Origin: Bradyrhizobium ivorense
Lineage (GTDB): Bacteria > Pseudomonadota > Alphaproteobacteria > Rhizobiales > Xanthobacteraceae
Length of the DNA stretch: 64,000 bases
Reading direction: 5' to 3'
Assembly (NCBI RefSeq): GCF_900696085.1
Contig: NZ_CAADFC020000020.1
Span: forward strand, 1-64,000
In this document: positions 1 to 8,165 of the stretch, piece by piece
How the letters are laid out: each line of letters opens with the position of its first letter
Numbering within the stretch: the first letter of the stretch is position 1
The notes under the pieces: model-generated
The model's database searches: none
The model's input: the letters and a program-made list of their open reading frames with translations, nothing else
Told to the model about the DNA's origin: nothing
Position numbers and translations under genes: made by a program

Positions 1-559
1 AATGTGTGGCGAGCACCAACAGGGCGCCGCGCATGATCTCCGGGATCTCCTCACTCGGCTTCTCGAGCCGGGCCATCAGCTCGCGCAGCCCCTCATAGCC
101 CTGCGCCGCCACGATCCCGAGCTCGCTCAGCGCCGCCCGCAGCGCGTTCGCGGCCATCGTCCGCTGCCGAACCAGCAGCGCGCGGGTGCCGTGAACCGCC
201 AGCGCCGCCTGCTGCGCGACGCTCTTCACCGCCACAAAGCGCATCGTCGGCCGGCTCACCGCCTCGCAGATCGCCTCCGCGTCCCGGCCATCGTTCTTGT
301 TGCGCTTCACATAAGGCTTCACATAGGCCGGCGGCATCAGCTTGACTTCGTGGCCGTACTTCCCGATCACCCGTGCCCAATGATGCGCGCTGCCACAGGC
401 CTCCATGCCCACCAGGCACGGCGGCAACTGCGCAAAAAACTTCTCCACGGCGGCCCGCCGAAGTTGCCGCCTCAGCACCACAGCTCCCGCCGCATCAACC
501 CCGTGAACTTGAAACACGTTCTTCGCCAAGTCCAAACCAATCGTGCTAATCTTCGTCAT
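1..559 (-). CDS. IS110-family transposase (DEDD), N-terminal part
   Basis: The gene starts at an ATG at 559 and stays open for 186 codons to the window edge. It encodes the N-terminal RuvC-like DEDD catalytic domain of an IS110-family recombinase. The expected acidic residues are D10 (GLDLAKN), E53 (GMEACG), D90 and D93 (KNDGRDAEA). The C-terminal serine-containing transposase domain is outside the window, so integrity cannot be judged. Members of this family insert using an element-encoded guide RNA. On this side only about 78 nt of non-coding sequence is present, so the guide is more likely at the other end if this is an IS1111-type member. That placement is inference. Confidence 0.9.
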   Translation of the reverse strand, partial: MTKISTIGLDLAKNVFQVHGVDAAGAVVLRRQLRRAAVEKFFAQLPPCLVGMEACGSAHHWARVIGKYGHEVKLMPPAYVKPYVKRNKNDGRDAEAICEAVSRPTMRFVAVKSVAQQAALAVHGTRALLVRQRTMAANALRAALSELGIVAAQGYEGLRELMARLEKPSEEIPEIMRGALLVLATH

Positions 560-637
560 GGACGGTCCCCTTGTCTGGTCGAATCAACATCACCAGTCTG
601 GCACACTGATGCCGTTGGGGGCCGTCCACCCCATCTT
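1..637 (-). mobile_element. IS110-family insertion sequence, partial (runs off left edge)
   Basis: One end of an IS110-type element: the transposase gene plus about 78 bp of non-coding end sequence upstream of its start. The outer boundary is placed near 637 because an intergenic palindromic repeat starts there with its first bases missing or altered. No terminal inverted repeat is evident, as expected for this family. The other end is outside the window. Confidence 0.7.
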
Positions 638-750
638 TGCGAGCCAACGGGTCGCGCGAACGCGCGCCCGATGACAGGCTCCGCGAAGCAATCCACGCCT
701 CAACTCGGGGATCGATGGATTGCTTCGTCGCAAGCGCTCCTCGCAATGAC
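638..750. repeat. Intergenic palindromic repeat (family F)
   Basis: An imperfect palindrome whose arms both contain a GAAGCAATCCA / TGGATTGCTTCG core and end in TGCGAGC / GCTCCTCGCA. Its right end is the complete CGCAATGAC terminus. The left terminus is altered where the IS110 element meets it. It lies between the transposase and an Lrp-type regulator. This type of repeat is common between genes in Bradyrhizobium and Rhodopseudomonas. No coding potential is supported. Confidence 0.7.
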
Positions 751-780
751 AGGCCGTCTGGAACGGCCCGTCAGGCAGTA

Positions 781-1278
781 TCACCCTGCCGGGCTCGGCG
801 CGGCGAGGTGGCCTGGGATCGGCAGCGGCGCATCCTTGGAGACGCCGAGCACGGGATAGCTCCTGATCTTGCGCACGTTCGGCAGGCCCGAGAACTGCAG
901 CAGCTGCTGGCGTATGTCATCGACGCTGGGCGCGACGCATTTCAGCATGAAATCGGCATCGCCCGAGATCCGCCAGCATTGCAGGAACCGCGGCACGGCC
1001 GCCACCGCCGCCTCGAACGCCTCGATCGCGGCCAGCGTCTGGCTCTCGAGCTGGATCAGGACGAAGGTCGTCACCTCGTAGCCGAGCGCCCGCTCGTTCA
1101 ACGTGGCGCGGACCGCCTGGATCACGCCGCGGCTGCGCAGCGCGCGGACCCGGCGCAGGCAGGGCGGGGCGGTTATGCCGACCCGTGCGGCGAGCTCGTT
1201 GATCCGGATCCGGCCGTCCGTCTGCAATTCGGACAGGATCTTGAGGTCGACGTCATCGAATTGTTGGCGCTCCGTCAC
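781..1278 (-). CDS. Lrp/AsnC family transcriptional regulator
   Basis: A 165-residue protein of standard Lrp/AsnC size. The N-terminal winged helix-turn-helix (about 7-65) begins DDVDLKILSELQTDGR and contains the family RVGITAPPCLRRV recognition segment. The C-terminal half (about 70-150) is a RAM ligand-binding domain with the GDADFMLKC strand. The start is GTG at 1278, sharing a GTGA overlap with the stop of the upstream TetR gene, so the two regulators are probably translated together. Lrp-type regulators usually sense amino acids. Its place beside a leucine degradation cluster fits that role, but the target and ligand are inferred. Confidence 0.9.
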   Translation of the reverse strand: MTERQQFDDVDLKILSELQTDGRIRINELAARVGITAPPCLRRVRALRSRGVIQAVRATLNERALGYEVTTFVLIQLESQTLAAIEAFEAAVAAVPRFLQCWRISGDADFMLKCVAPSVDDIRQQLLQFSGLPNVRKIRSYPVLGVSKDAPLPIPGHLAAPSPAG

Positions 1279-1937
1279 GAACGCGCACCCGCTGCGGCGC
1301 CGTGCGGCAGCCTGCCGGTCTCGCGCACTTCCCCGGTCACCGCCTGCGCCGCTCCGACGCCGGAGAGCACCAGCTTCTCATGCGCTGCTATGATCGCCTC
1401 CCGGGTCAATCGGCCGCCGGGCCGATACCAGGTGCAGAGCCCGGTCAACAGCGCCAGGATTGCAAAGGTCGCGACCTGGATGTCGACGACCTCGAACACG
1501 CCGTCGGACACCCCGTCGGTCAGGATCTGCGCCAGCCGCTGCTCATAGGCGCCGCGCAGCGCCACGACGGCATCGTAGTTCTTCGGCTCGAGGCTGCGCA
1601 GCTCGGAATTGGCGATGAAGACCTCGCGCTTGCGGGTCATGTGATAGGTGACATGGAAGGACACGAAGGCGCGCAGCTGCTCGACCGGATCGGCCTTGCC
1701 CGCCAGGGCAAGATCGAGCTCGCGCAGCAAATCGTTGATATGGTCCTGCACCAGATCGAACAGCAGGTCCTGCTTGGTTGAGATATGGTTGTAGAGTGAG
1801 CCGGCCTGGATGCCGACCTCGGCGGCGAGCTTGCGCAGGCTCATCGCCTCGTAGCCGTTCTCGTAGATCAGGCGCACGCCGGCCTTGCGGATCGCCTCCA
1901 GCGTTGTGGGGCCATGTGAGCCGATCGTGCGTGCCAT
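1275..1937 (-). CDS. TetR family regulator, probable repressor of the leucine degradation genes
   Basis: A 220-residue TetR protein, with the start taken at the ATG at 1937 (MARTIGSHG). The helix-turn-helix at about 10-60 ends in the family signature AGSLYNHISTKQDLL; the rest is an alpha-helical ligand-binding domain. It is transcribed divergently from ivd-mccB-mccA-mvaB across a 192-bp gap that holds two related 16-bp sites. TetR-type LiuQ regulators of branched-chain amino acid degradation are known in proteobacteria. An equivalent function here, probably responding to an acyl-CoA, is inferred from position and sites. A longer upstream start is possible but would read through the operator region. 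Confidence 0.88.
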   Translation of the reverse strand: MARTIGSHGPTTLEAIRKAGVRLIYENGYEAMSLRKLAAEVGIQAGSLYNHISTKQDLLFDLVQDHINDLLRELDLALAGKADPVEQLRAFVSFHVTYHMTRKREVFIANSELRSLEPKNYDAVVALRGAYEQRLAQILTDGVSDGVFEVVDIQVATFAILALLTGLCTWYRPGGRLTREAIIAAHEKLVLSGVGAAQAVTGEVRETGRLPHGAAAGARS

Positions 1938-1985
1938 CGGGGCCTCGGAGGGGTGTTGGCTTGCCAGGGGAGGCCGGAAACAAGC

Positions 1986-2001
1986 GAACGACCGTATGTT
2001 T
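1986..2001. promoter_or_regulatory. Candidate TetR operator, copy 1 (regulator side)
   Basis: GAACGACCGTATGTTT, 49 bp upstream of the TetR start. Its reverse complement matches the second site (2084-2099) at 12 of 16 positions. Both sites share the AAAC...TCGTT core. This placement would suit autoregulation. Predicted by eye only. Confidence 0.45.
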
Positions 2002-2083
2002 ATCGCATGAAATCCAAGGAAATTCAATGGAATGCGGATTTCTTGCAGCGATCATAGCAGGTCCGCTTGCGAAGCCAAGAAAA

Positions 2084-2099
2084 AAACGTATGATCGTTT
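2084..2099. promoter_or_regulatory. Candidate TetR operator, copy 2 (ivd side)
   Basis: AAACGTATGATCGTTT has perfect 5-bp inverted arms (AAACG / CGTTT) around a 6-bp spacer. It ends 30 bp before the ivd ATG, where a bound repressor would block transcription. It is related to the site at 1986-2001. Confidence 0.5.
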
Positions 2100-2129
2100 A
2101 ATTGAAAGAGGAAACTGTAGGGAGGGATC

Positions 2130-3302
2130 ATGGCCTCGAACCAGGCGGCAGTCTTCAATTTCGACCTTGGCGAGACCGCGGATGCGATCCGCGAGACCGT
2201 GCGCGATTTCTCGGCCAACGAGATCGCGCCGCGCGCCGCCGAGATCGACCGCAGCAACAGCTTTCCGCGCGACCTCTGGCCCAGGATCGGCGCGCTCGGA
2301 CTGCACGGCATCACCGTCGAGGAGGAGTATGGCGGGTCGGGCCTCGGCTATCTCGAGCACTGCATTGCGGTGGAGGAGATTTCGCGGGCATCCGCCTCGG
2401 TCGGGCTGGCCTACGGCGCGCATTCCAACCTCTGCGTCAACCAGATCCGCCGCAACGGCAACGAGGCGCAGAAGCGGAAGTATCTGCCAAAGCTGATTTC
2501 GGGCGAACATGTCGGCTCGCTCGCGATGTCGGAGCCATCCGCCGGTTCCGACGTGGTCTCGATGAAGACCCGCGCCGAGAAGAAGGGCGACCGTTTCGTG
2601 CTCAACGGCAGCAAGATGTGGATCACCAACGGTCCCCACGCCGAGACGCTGGTGGTCTATGCCAAGACCGATCCGAACGGCGGCCCGCGCGGCATCACCG
2701 CCTTCATCATCGAAAAAGGCATGAAGGGCTTCTCCACCGCGCAAAAGCTCGACAAGCTCGGCATGCGCGGCTCCGACACCTGCGAGCTGGTGTTCGAGGA
2801 TTGCGAGGTGCCGGAGGAGAACGTGCTCAGCGAGGTCGGCCGCGGCGTCAACGTGCTGATGTCTGGTCTCGACTATGAGCGCGCGGTGCTGGCGGCAGGT
2901 CCGCTCGGCATCATGCAGGCCTGCATGGACGTGGTGATGCCCTATGTCCACGAGCGCAAGCAGTTCGGCGAGCCGATCGGCTCGTTCCAGCTGGTGCAGG
3001 GCAAGATCGCCGACATGTACACCACGATGAATGCCTCGCGCGCCTACGTCTATGCGGTGGCAAAGGCCTGCGACCGCGGCGAGACTACGCGGGAGGACGC
3101 CGCCGGCGCCATCCTCTACGCCGCCGAGAAGGCCACGCAATGCGCGCTGGATGCGATCCAGCTCTTGGGCGGCAACGGCTACATCAACGATTATCCGACC
3201 GGGCGCTTGCTGCGCGACGCCAAGCTCTACGAGATCGGCGCCGGCACCAGCGAGATTCGCCGCATGCTGATCGGCCGCGAGCTGTTCGCCAAGTCGGCGT
3301 AG
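2130..3302 (+). CDS. ivd: Isovaleryl-CoA dehydrogenase
   Basis: Oxidises isovaleryl-CoA to 3-methylcrotonyl-CoA with FAD, passing electrons to ETF; this is step 3 of leucine catabolism. The 390 residues have the full acyl-CoA dehydrogenase layout. The substrate/flavin motif LAMSEPSAGSD lies at about 131-141, and the catalytic glutamate is probably E250 in the LDYERAVLAAGPLG helix, which is the isovaleryl-CoA dehydrogenase position rather than the medium-chain one. The C-terminal QLLGGNGY and RDAKLYEIGAGTSEIRR motifs are present. A strong GGGAGGG ribosome site precedes the ATG. It is the first gene of the ivd-mccB-mccA-mvaB cluster, and the neighbours confirm the substrate. Confidence 0.95.
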   Translation: MASNQAAVFNFDLGETADAIRETVRDFSANEIAPRAAEIDRSNSFPRDLWPRIGALGLHGITVEEEYGGSGLGYLEHCIAVEEISRASASVGLAYGAHSNLCVNQIRRNGNEAQKRKYLPKLISGEHVGSLAMSEPSAGSDVVSMKTRAEKKGDRFVLNGSKMWITNGPHAETLVVYAKTDPNGGPRGITAFIIEKGMKGFSTAQKLDKLGMRGSDTCELVFEDCEVPEENVLSEVGRGVNVLMSGLDYERAVLAAGPLGIMQACMDVVMPYVHERKQFGEPIGSFQLVQGKIADMYTTMNASRAYVYAVAKACDRGETTREDAAGAILYAAEKATQCALDAIQLLGGNGYINDYPTGRLLRDAKLYEIGAGTSEIRRMLIGRELFAKSA

Positions 3303-3303
3303 C

Positions 3304-3460
3304 TTCTCTTCTCCCTCGCCCCGCTCTTGCGGGGAGAGGGTCGGGGTGAGGGGCTGTCACCGCATCAACGGTGGCAGAAGTGTTCGCGGAGGCTCCCCCT
3401 CACCCGGATCGCATCTTCGATGCGATCCGACCTCTCCCAGCAGGCGGGGCGAGGTCAGGA
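3304..3460. repeat. Intergenic palindromic repeat (family A), copy 1
   Basis: A mosaic of inverted segments: a CCCCGCTCTTGCGGGG hairpin, then GGTGAGGGG facing CCCCTCACCC, and GGATCGCATC..GATGCGATCC, closing with CCTCTCCC. It fills most of the 242-bp gap between ivd and mccB. A second copy is at 56154-56285. If transcribed, the hairpins could attenuate or stabilise the ivd-mccB message. Confidence 0.75.
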
Positions 3461-3544
3461 ACGGCTTCCGCGACACTGGCTATCGTGCGCTTCGGCGCGA
3501 TGATCTAATTCGCAGACCCACCTCCAACGAAACGTGCAACACAG

Positions 3545-5149
3545 ATGCCGCTTCATTCGACGATCGATCCCACATCATCCGAATTCGCCCGCAACGCCGA
3601 GGTGATGCGCGGCCTGGTCGCCGAGCTCCGCGACAAGCTCAACGTCGTCTCCGGTGGCGGCGGCGAGAGTTCGCGCAAGCGCCACACCTCGCGCGGCAAG
3701 ATGCTGGCGCGCGACCGCGTCGATCTCCTGATCGACCCCGGCACCGCCTTTCTCGAGCTGTCGCCGCTGGCCGCCAACGGCCTCTATGGCGGCGACGTGC
3801 ATTCGGCGAGCGTCATCACCGGCGTCGGCCGCATTTCGGGGCGGGAATGCATCATCGTCGCCAATGACGCCACCATCAAGGGCGGCACCTACTACCCGAT
3901 GACGGTGAAGAAGCATCTGCGCGCCCAGGACATCGCGCGGCAGAACAATCTGCCCTGCGTCTACATGGTGGATTCCGGCGGCGCCTTCCTGCCGCTGCAG
4001 GACGAGATCTTTCCCGACGAGCGGCACTTTGGCCGCATCTTCTACAACCAGGCCCAGATGTCGTCGCAGGGCATCCCGCAGATCGCGATCGTGATGGGTT
4101 CCTGTACCGCCGGCGGCGCCTATGTGCCGGCGATGTCGGACGAGAGCATCATCGTGCGCAATCAAGGCACCATCTTCCTCGGCGGTCCGCCGCTGGTGAA
4201 GGCGGCTACCGGCGAGGTGGTCACCGCCGAAGAGCTCGGCGGCGCCGACGTGCATTCGCGGCAGTCCGGCGTCACCGACCACTACGCCCAGAACGATGCC
4301 CACGCGATCGGCATCGCGCGGCGCATCGTCGCCACGCTGAAGCAGCCGGCCAAGGCGCCGCTCAACATGCGCCCGCCGCTGGAGCCGTTGTTTCCCGCCG
4401 AGGAGATCTATGGCGTGGTCTCCGCCGACGGCCGCAAACCGTTCGACGTGCACGACATCATCGCGCGGATCGTCGACGGCTCGGAGTTCGACGAGTTCAA
4501 GAAACTGTACGGCACCACGCTGATCTGCGGCTTTGCCCATATCTGGGGCCATCCGGTCGGCATCATCGCCAACAACGGCATCCTGTTCAGCGAGAGCTCG
4601 CTGAAGGGCGCGCATTTCATCGAGCTGTGCTGCCAGCGCGGCATTCCCCTGGTGTTCCTGCAGAACATCACCGGCTTCATGGTTGGCAAGAAGTACGAGG
4701 CCGGCGGCATCGCGCGCGACGGCGCCAAGCTGGTGACGGCGGTGGCAACCGCCGGCGTACCAAAGTTCACCGTCGTGATCGGAGGCTCCTACGGCGCCGG
4801 CAATTACGGCATGTGCGGCCGCGCCTACTCACCGCGCTTCCTCTGGCTGTGGCCGAACGCCCGCATCTCGGTGATGGGCGGCGAGCAGGCGTCGATGGTG
4901 CTGAGCCAGGTCAAGCGCGACGGCATCGAGGCCAAGGGCGACACCTGGTCGGCGGAAGAAGAAGATAAATTCCGCGAGCCGATCCGCGCGCAATACGAGA
5001 AGCAGGGCAATCCCTATTACGCCACCGCACGGCTGTGGGACGACGGCGTGATTGATCCGGCCGACACGCGGCTGGTGCTCGGGCTCGGCCTGTCGGCCGC
5101 CGCCAATGCGCCGATCGAACCCACCAAGTTTGGCCTGTTCAGGATGTGA
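3545..5149 (+). CDS. mccB: 3-methylcrotonyl-CoA carboxylase, carboxyltransferase (beta) subunit
   Basis: Transfers carboxyl from carboxybiotin on MccA to 3-methylcrotonyl-CoA, giving 3-methylglutaconyl-CoA. The 534 residues match the usual beta-subunit length and consist of two crotonase-fold carboxyltransferase halves. Recognisable segments are GSCTAGGAYVPAMSDE at about 183-198 in the N-half, and QNITGFMVGKKYEAGGIA and GGSYGAGNYGMCGRAY in the C-half. The ATG at 3545 is followed by MPLHSTIDP. Its stop overlaps the start region of mccA, indicating translational coupling of the two subunits. Confidence 0.95.
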   Translation: MPLHSTIDPTSSEFARNAEVMRGLVAELRDKLNVVSGGGGESSRKRHTSRGKMLARDRVDLLIDPGTAFLELSPLAANGLYGGDVHSASVITGVGRISGRECIIVANDATIKGGTYYPMTVKKHLRAQDIARQNNLPCVYMVDSGGAFLPLQDEIFPDERHFGRIFYNQAQMSSQGIPQIAIVMGSCTAGGAYVPAMSDESIIVRNQGTIFLGGPPLVKAATGEVVTAEELGGADVHSRQSGVTDHYAQNDAHAIGIARRIVATLKQPAKAPLNMRPPLEPLFPAEEIYGVVSADGRKPFDVHDIIARIVDGSEFDEFKKLYGTTLICGFAHIWGHPVGIIANNGILFSESSLKGAHFIELCCQRGIPLVFLQNITGFMVGKKYEAGGIARDGAKLVTAVATAGVPKFTVVIGGSYGAGNYGMCGRAYSPRFLWLWPNARISVMGGEQASMVLSQVKRDGIEAKGDTWSAEEEDKFREPIRAQYEKQGNPYYATARLWDDGVIDPADTRLVLGLGLSAAANAPIEPTKFGLFRM

Positions 5150-5151
5150 TC

Positions 5152-7161
5152 ATGGACCGCTCAAAACTCTACCGGCGTTTCCGCACGCTTCTGATCGCCA
5201 ACCGCGGCGAGATCGCCTGCCGCGTCATCCGCTCCGCGCGTGCCTTGGGGCTGCGCACCGTCGCTGTCTATTCCGAGGCCGACCGCGACGCGATGCATGT
5301 CGCGCTGGCCGACGAGGCCGTGCTGCTCGGCCCGGCACGGGCCCGCGACAGCTATCTCAACATCGAGCGCGTCATCGCCGCGGCCAAGCAGACCGGCGCC
5401 GAGGCCGCGCATCCCGGCTACGGTTTTCTGTCTGAAAACGCCGAGTTCGCCGAGGCCTGTCTCGCGGCCGGGCTGGTGTTCGTCGGCCCGACCGCCGAGA
5501 TGATGACGGCGATGGGCTCGAAGTCTGGCTCCAAGGCGCTGATGGAGAGGGCCGGCGTGCCGCTGGTGCCCGGCTATCACGGCGAGGCCCAGGACGAGGC
5601 CACCCTGGCGGAGGCCGCCAACCGGATCGGTTTTCCGGTGCTGGTCAAGGCGTCGGCCGGCGGCGGTGGCCGCGGCATGCGCGTGGTCAATTCGGCCGGT
5701 GAATTGTCGGCGGCGATCACCAGCGCCAAACGCGAGGCCAAGGCGGCGTTCGGCGACGACCGCATGCTGATCGAGAAATACGTCCAGAACCCGCGCCATA
5801 TCGAGGTGCAGATCATCGGCGACAGCCATGGTCATCTGCTCTCGCTGTGGGAGCGCGAATGCACGCTGCAGCGCCGGCACCAGAAGGTGATCGAGGAGGC
5901 GCCGTCGCCGACGCTGAACGCCACGCAGCGCGACACGGTCTGCGAGGCCGCGCGCAAGGCAGCCGGCGCGGTCAATTATGTCGGTGCCGGTACCATCGAG
6001 TTCGTCTCCGACGGCAAGGACGTGTTCTTCATCGAGATGAACACCCGGCTGCAGGTCGAGCATCCCGTCACCGAGCTGATCACCGGCGTCGACCTGGTCG
6101 AGTGGCAGCTCCGCGTCGCGTTCGGCGAGGCGCTGCCGCTGAAGCAGGACGAGATCAGGCTGAACGGCCACGCCATCGAGGCACGGGTCTACGCCGAAAA
6201 TCCCCAAAAGAACTTCATGCCCTCGGTCGGCCGCATCAAGACTTGGCGGACGCCGCCGGAAGGCGACGGCCTGCGCATCGACGCCGGCTATCGCAGCGGC
6301 GATGCTGTGTCGCCGTATTACGACGCGATGCTCGCTAAGGTGATCGCCTGGGCGCCGACCCGCGAAGGCGCGATCGAAAAGCTCAACCGCGGTCTGGAAG
6401 GAACCGACGTCCGCGGCATCGTCACCAACATCCCGTTCCTGTCGGCGCTGGTGACGCATCAGAACGTCCGCGACAACGCGATCGACACCGGCTTCATCGA
6501 GCGCGAGCTGAAAAACCTCACCGCCGAGACCGGCGCGGCCCGCGAGCTCGAGCTGTGCGCGGCGGTCGCGGCGATCGTCAACGCCGAGCGAGCGGCGGCG
6601 CGCAGCGAGGCCAATTCACCCTGGCAGACCTTTGGCTGGCAGCCGGTCGGCCGCCGCCAGCGCGTGTTCTCGTTCCGCCAGGGCCATGAAGCCCCGCACA
6701 CCATCACGCTGCATTATGGCCGCGGACCGTTGACGCTGTCGGTCGGCGGGCGCGACATCCCGTTCGCGATCTCGTCGGCGGACGGGGCCGGCTTCGACCT
6801 GACGCTCGACGGCGTGAAGACGCGTGTCGCGTCGGTGATCGAGGGCCATGAGCTCTATCTGCGCACCCGCAATGGCCGCTTCGACCTGCACTGGGTCGAT
6901 CCGTTCGGCGGCGAGAGCGAGGAGCAGGTCGGCGAGGACAAGATCGTCGCGCCGTTGCCGGGCACCGTGGTCGCGCTGCTGGCCGAGGAGGGCGCCACCT
7001 TGGAGAAAGGCGCGGCGATCCTCACGCTGGAAGTGATGAAGATGGAGCAAACGCTGCGCGCGCCCTATGCGGGCGTCTTGAAGAAGCTGAAATGCAAGGT
7101 CGGCGACATCGTCGGCGAGGGCGTCGAACTGGCCGAAGTCGAACCTGTGGCCGCGTCATGA
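5152..7161 (+). CDS. mccA: 3-methylcrotonyl-CoA carboxylase, biotin carboxylase/biotin carrier (alpha) subunit
   Basis: Carboxylates its own biotin using ATP and bicarbonate. Biotin carboxylase spans about 1-450, with the family start LLIANRGEIACRVIR, the glycine-rich ATP loop KASAGGGGRGMR, and the EMNTRLQVEHPVTE active-site segment. A linker region is followed by the C-terminal biotinyl domain with the biotinylation motif EVMKMEQTL near residue 624. The ATG at 5152 was preferred over the in-frame GTG at 5146 because CAGGA at 5140-5144 is well spaced only for the ATG. It overlaps mvaB by four bases (ATGA). Confidence 0.95.
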   Translation: MDRSKLYRRFRTLLIANRGEIACRVIRSARALGLRTVAVYSEADRDAMHVALADEAVLLGPARARDSYLNIERVIAAAKQTGAEAAHPGYGFLSENAEFAEACLAAGLVFVGPTAEMMTAMGSKSGSKALMERAGVPLVPGYHGEAQDEATLAEAANRIGFPVLVKASAGGGGRGMRVVNSAGELSAAITSAKREAKAAFGDDRMLIEKYVQNPRHIEVQIIGDSHGHLLSLWERECTLQRRHQKVIEEAPSPTLNATQRDTVCEAARKAAGAVNYVGAGTIEFVSDGKDVFFIEMNTRLQVEHPVTELITGVDLVEWQLRVAFGEALPLKQDEIRLNGHAIEARVYAENPQKNFMPSVGRIKTWRTPPEGDGLRIDAGYRSGDAVSPYYDAMLAKVIAWAPTREGAIEKLNRGLEGTDVRGIVTNIPFLSALVTHQNVRDNAIDTGFIERELKNLTAETGAARELELCAAVAAIVNAERAAARSEANSPWQTFGWQPVGRRQRVFSFRQGHEAPHTITLHYGRGPLTLSVGGRDIPFAISSADGAGFDLTLDGVKTRVASVIEGHELYLRTRNGRFDLHWVDPFGGESEEQVGEDKIVAPLPGTVVALLAEEGATLEKGAAILTLEVMKMEQTLRAPYAGVLKKLKCKVGDIVGEGVELAEVEPVAAS

Positions 7162-8060
7162 GCATCCAGATCGTCGAGATGGGGCCGCGCGACGGCCTGC
7201 AGAACGAGAAGACGCCGGTCAGCGTCGAAGCGCGCATCGCTTTCGTCGAGGCGTTGGTCTCGGCGGGCCTGACCACCGTCGAGGTCGGCGCCTTCGTCTC
7301 GCCGAAGGCGATCCCGCAAATGGCGAGCTCGGATGCGGTGTTGCGCGGCGTCAGCCATATCAAGGACGCCGAATTCCACGTGCTGGTGCCGAACGAGAAA
7401 GGCTACGACGCGGCGCGCGCCGCCGGCGCCCAGGTGGTCTCGGTGTTCGCCGCCGCCTCCGAAGGCTTTTCCCGCGCCAACATCAACTGCTCGATCGCGG
7501 AGTCGATCGAGCGCTTCAAGCCTGTGCTGGCGCGCGCCAAGGCCGATGGCGTCAAGGTGCGCGGCTATATCTCCTGCGTGCTCGGCTGTCCGTTCGACGG
7601 CGAGATCAAGCCGAAAGCGGTCGCCGATCTCGCCATCACGCTGTGGGACCTCGGCTGTTACGAGATCTCGCTCGGCGACACCATCGGTGTCGGCACGCCG
7701 CTCAAGGCAAAGGCGATGCTGAGCGCGGTCGGCGCTGAGATTCCGGTTGCCAACCTCGCGATGCATTTCCACGACACCTACGGCCAGGCGCTGGCCAATC
7801 TCTATGCCGGCATGGAGGAGGGCGTCCGCGTCATCGACAGTGCCGCCGGCGGCCTCGGCGGCTGCCCCTACGCCCCCGGCGCCACCGGCAATGTGGCCAC
7901 CGAGGACGTCGTCTACATGCTCGAGGGCATGGGCGTGAAAACCGGCATCGACATGGACAAGCTGCTCGCCGCGACCAACGAAATGGCCGGATTGCTCGGC
8001 CATCCGCCGGTCAGCCGCGTCGCGTCCGCGTTGAATGCGAAGCGCAAGCGCGCGAATTGA
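7158..8060 (+). CDS. mvaB: Hydroxymethylglutaryl-CoA lyase
   Basis: Cleaves 3-hydroxy-3-methylglutaryl-CoA to acetoacetate and acetyl-CoA, the last step of leucine degradation. The 300-residue TIM barrel starts IVEMGPRDGLQNEK, the family signature for DRE-TIM lyases. HFHDTYGQALAN supplies metal-binding histidines, and the catalytic cysteine is in GGLGGCPYAPGATGN near residue 237. The ATG at 7158 overlaps the mccA stop. The gene for methylglutaconyl-CoA hydratase, which acts between MccAB and this enzyme, is not in the cluster. Confidence 0.95.
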   Translation: MSIQIVEMGPRDGLQNEKTPVSVEARIAFVEALVSAGLTTVEVGAFVSPKAIPQMASSDAVLRGVSHIKDAEFHVLVPNEKGYDAARAAGAQVVSVFAAASEGFSRANINCSIAESIERFKPVLARAKADGVKVRGYISCVLGCPFDGEIKPKAVADLAITLWDLGCYEISLGDTIGVGTPLKAKAMLSAVGAEIPVANLAMHFHDTYGQALANLYAGMEEGVRVIDSAAGGLGGCPYAPGATGNVATEDVVYMLEGMGVKTGIDMDKLLAATNEMAGLLGHPPVSRVASALNAKRKRAN

Positions 8061-8165
8061 CCGGCGCGCTGCCGGTATCCGCGGCCCAGAGCAAAGAAGG
8101 GAAGACGCAAGGCCCAGCGCGATGGGTATCGGAGCCGTCGGCGCGGAACTCGGCAAAACCGAATG
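8061..8165. other. Intergenic spacer after mvaB, nothing recognised
   Basis: About 105 bp between the mvaB stop and the composite repeat. No terminator with a clear T-run and no supported reading frame was seen. Confidence 0.4.

Noticed and set aside
93..419. A 108-codon minus-strand frame within the transposase.
   Set aside because: Out of frame with the DEDD transposase, which explains the same DNA.
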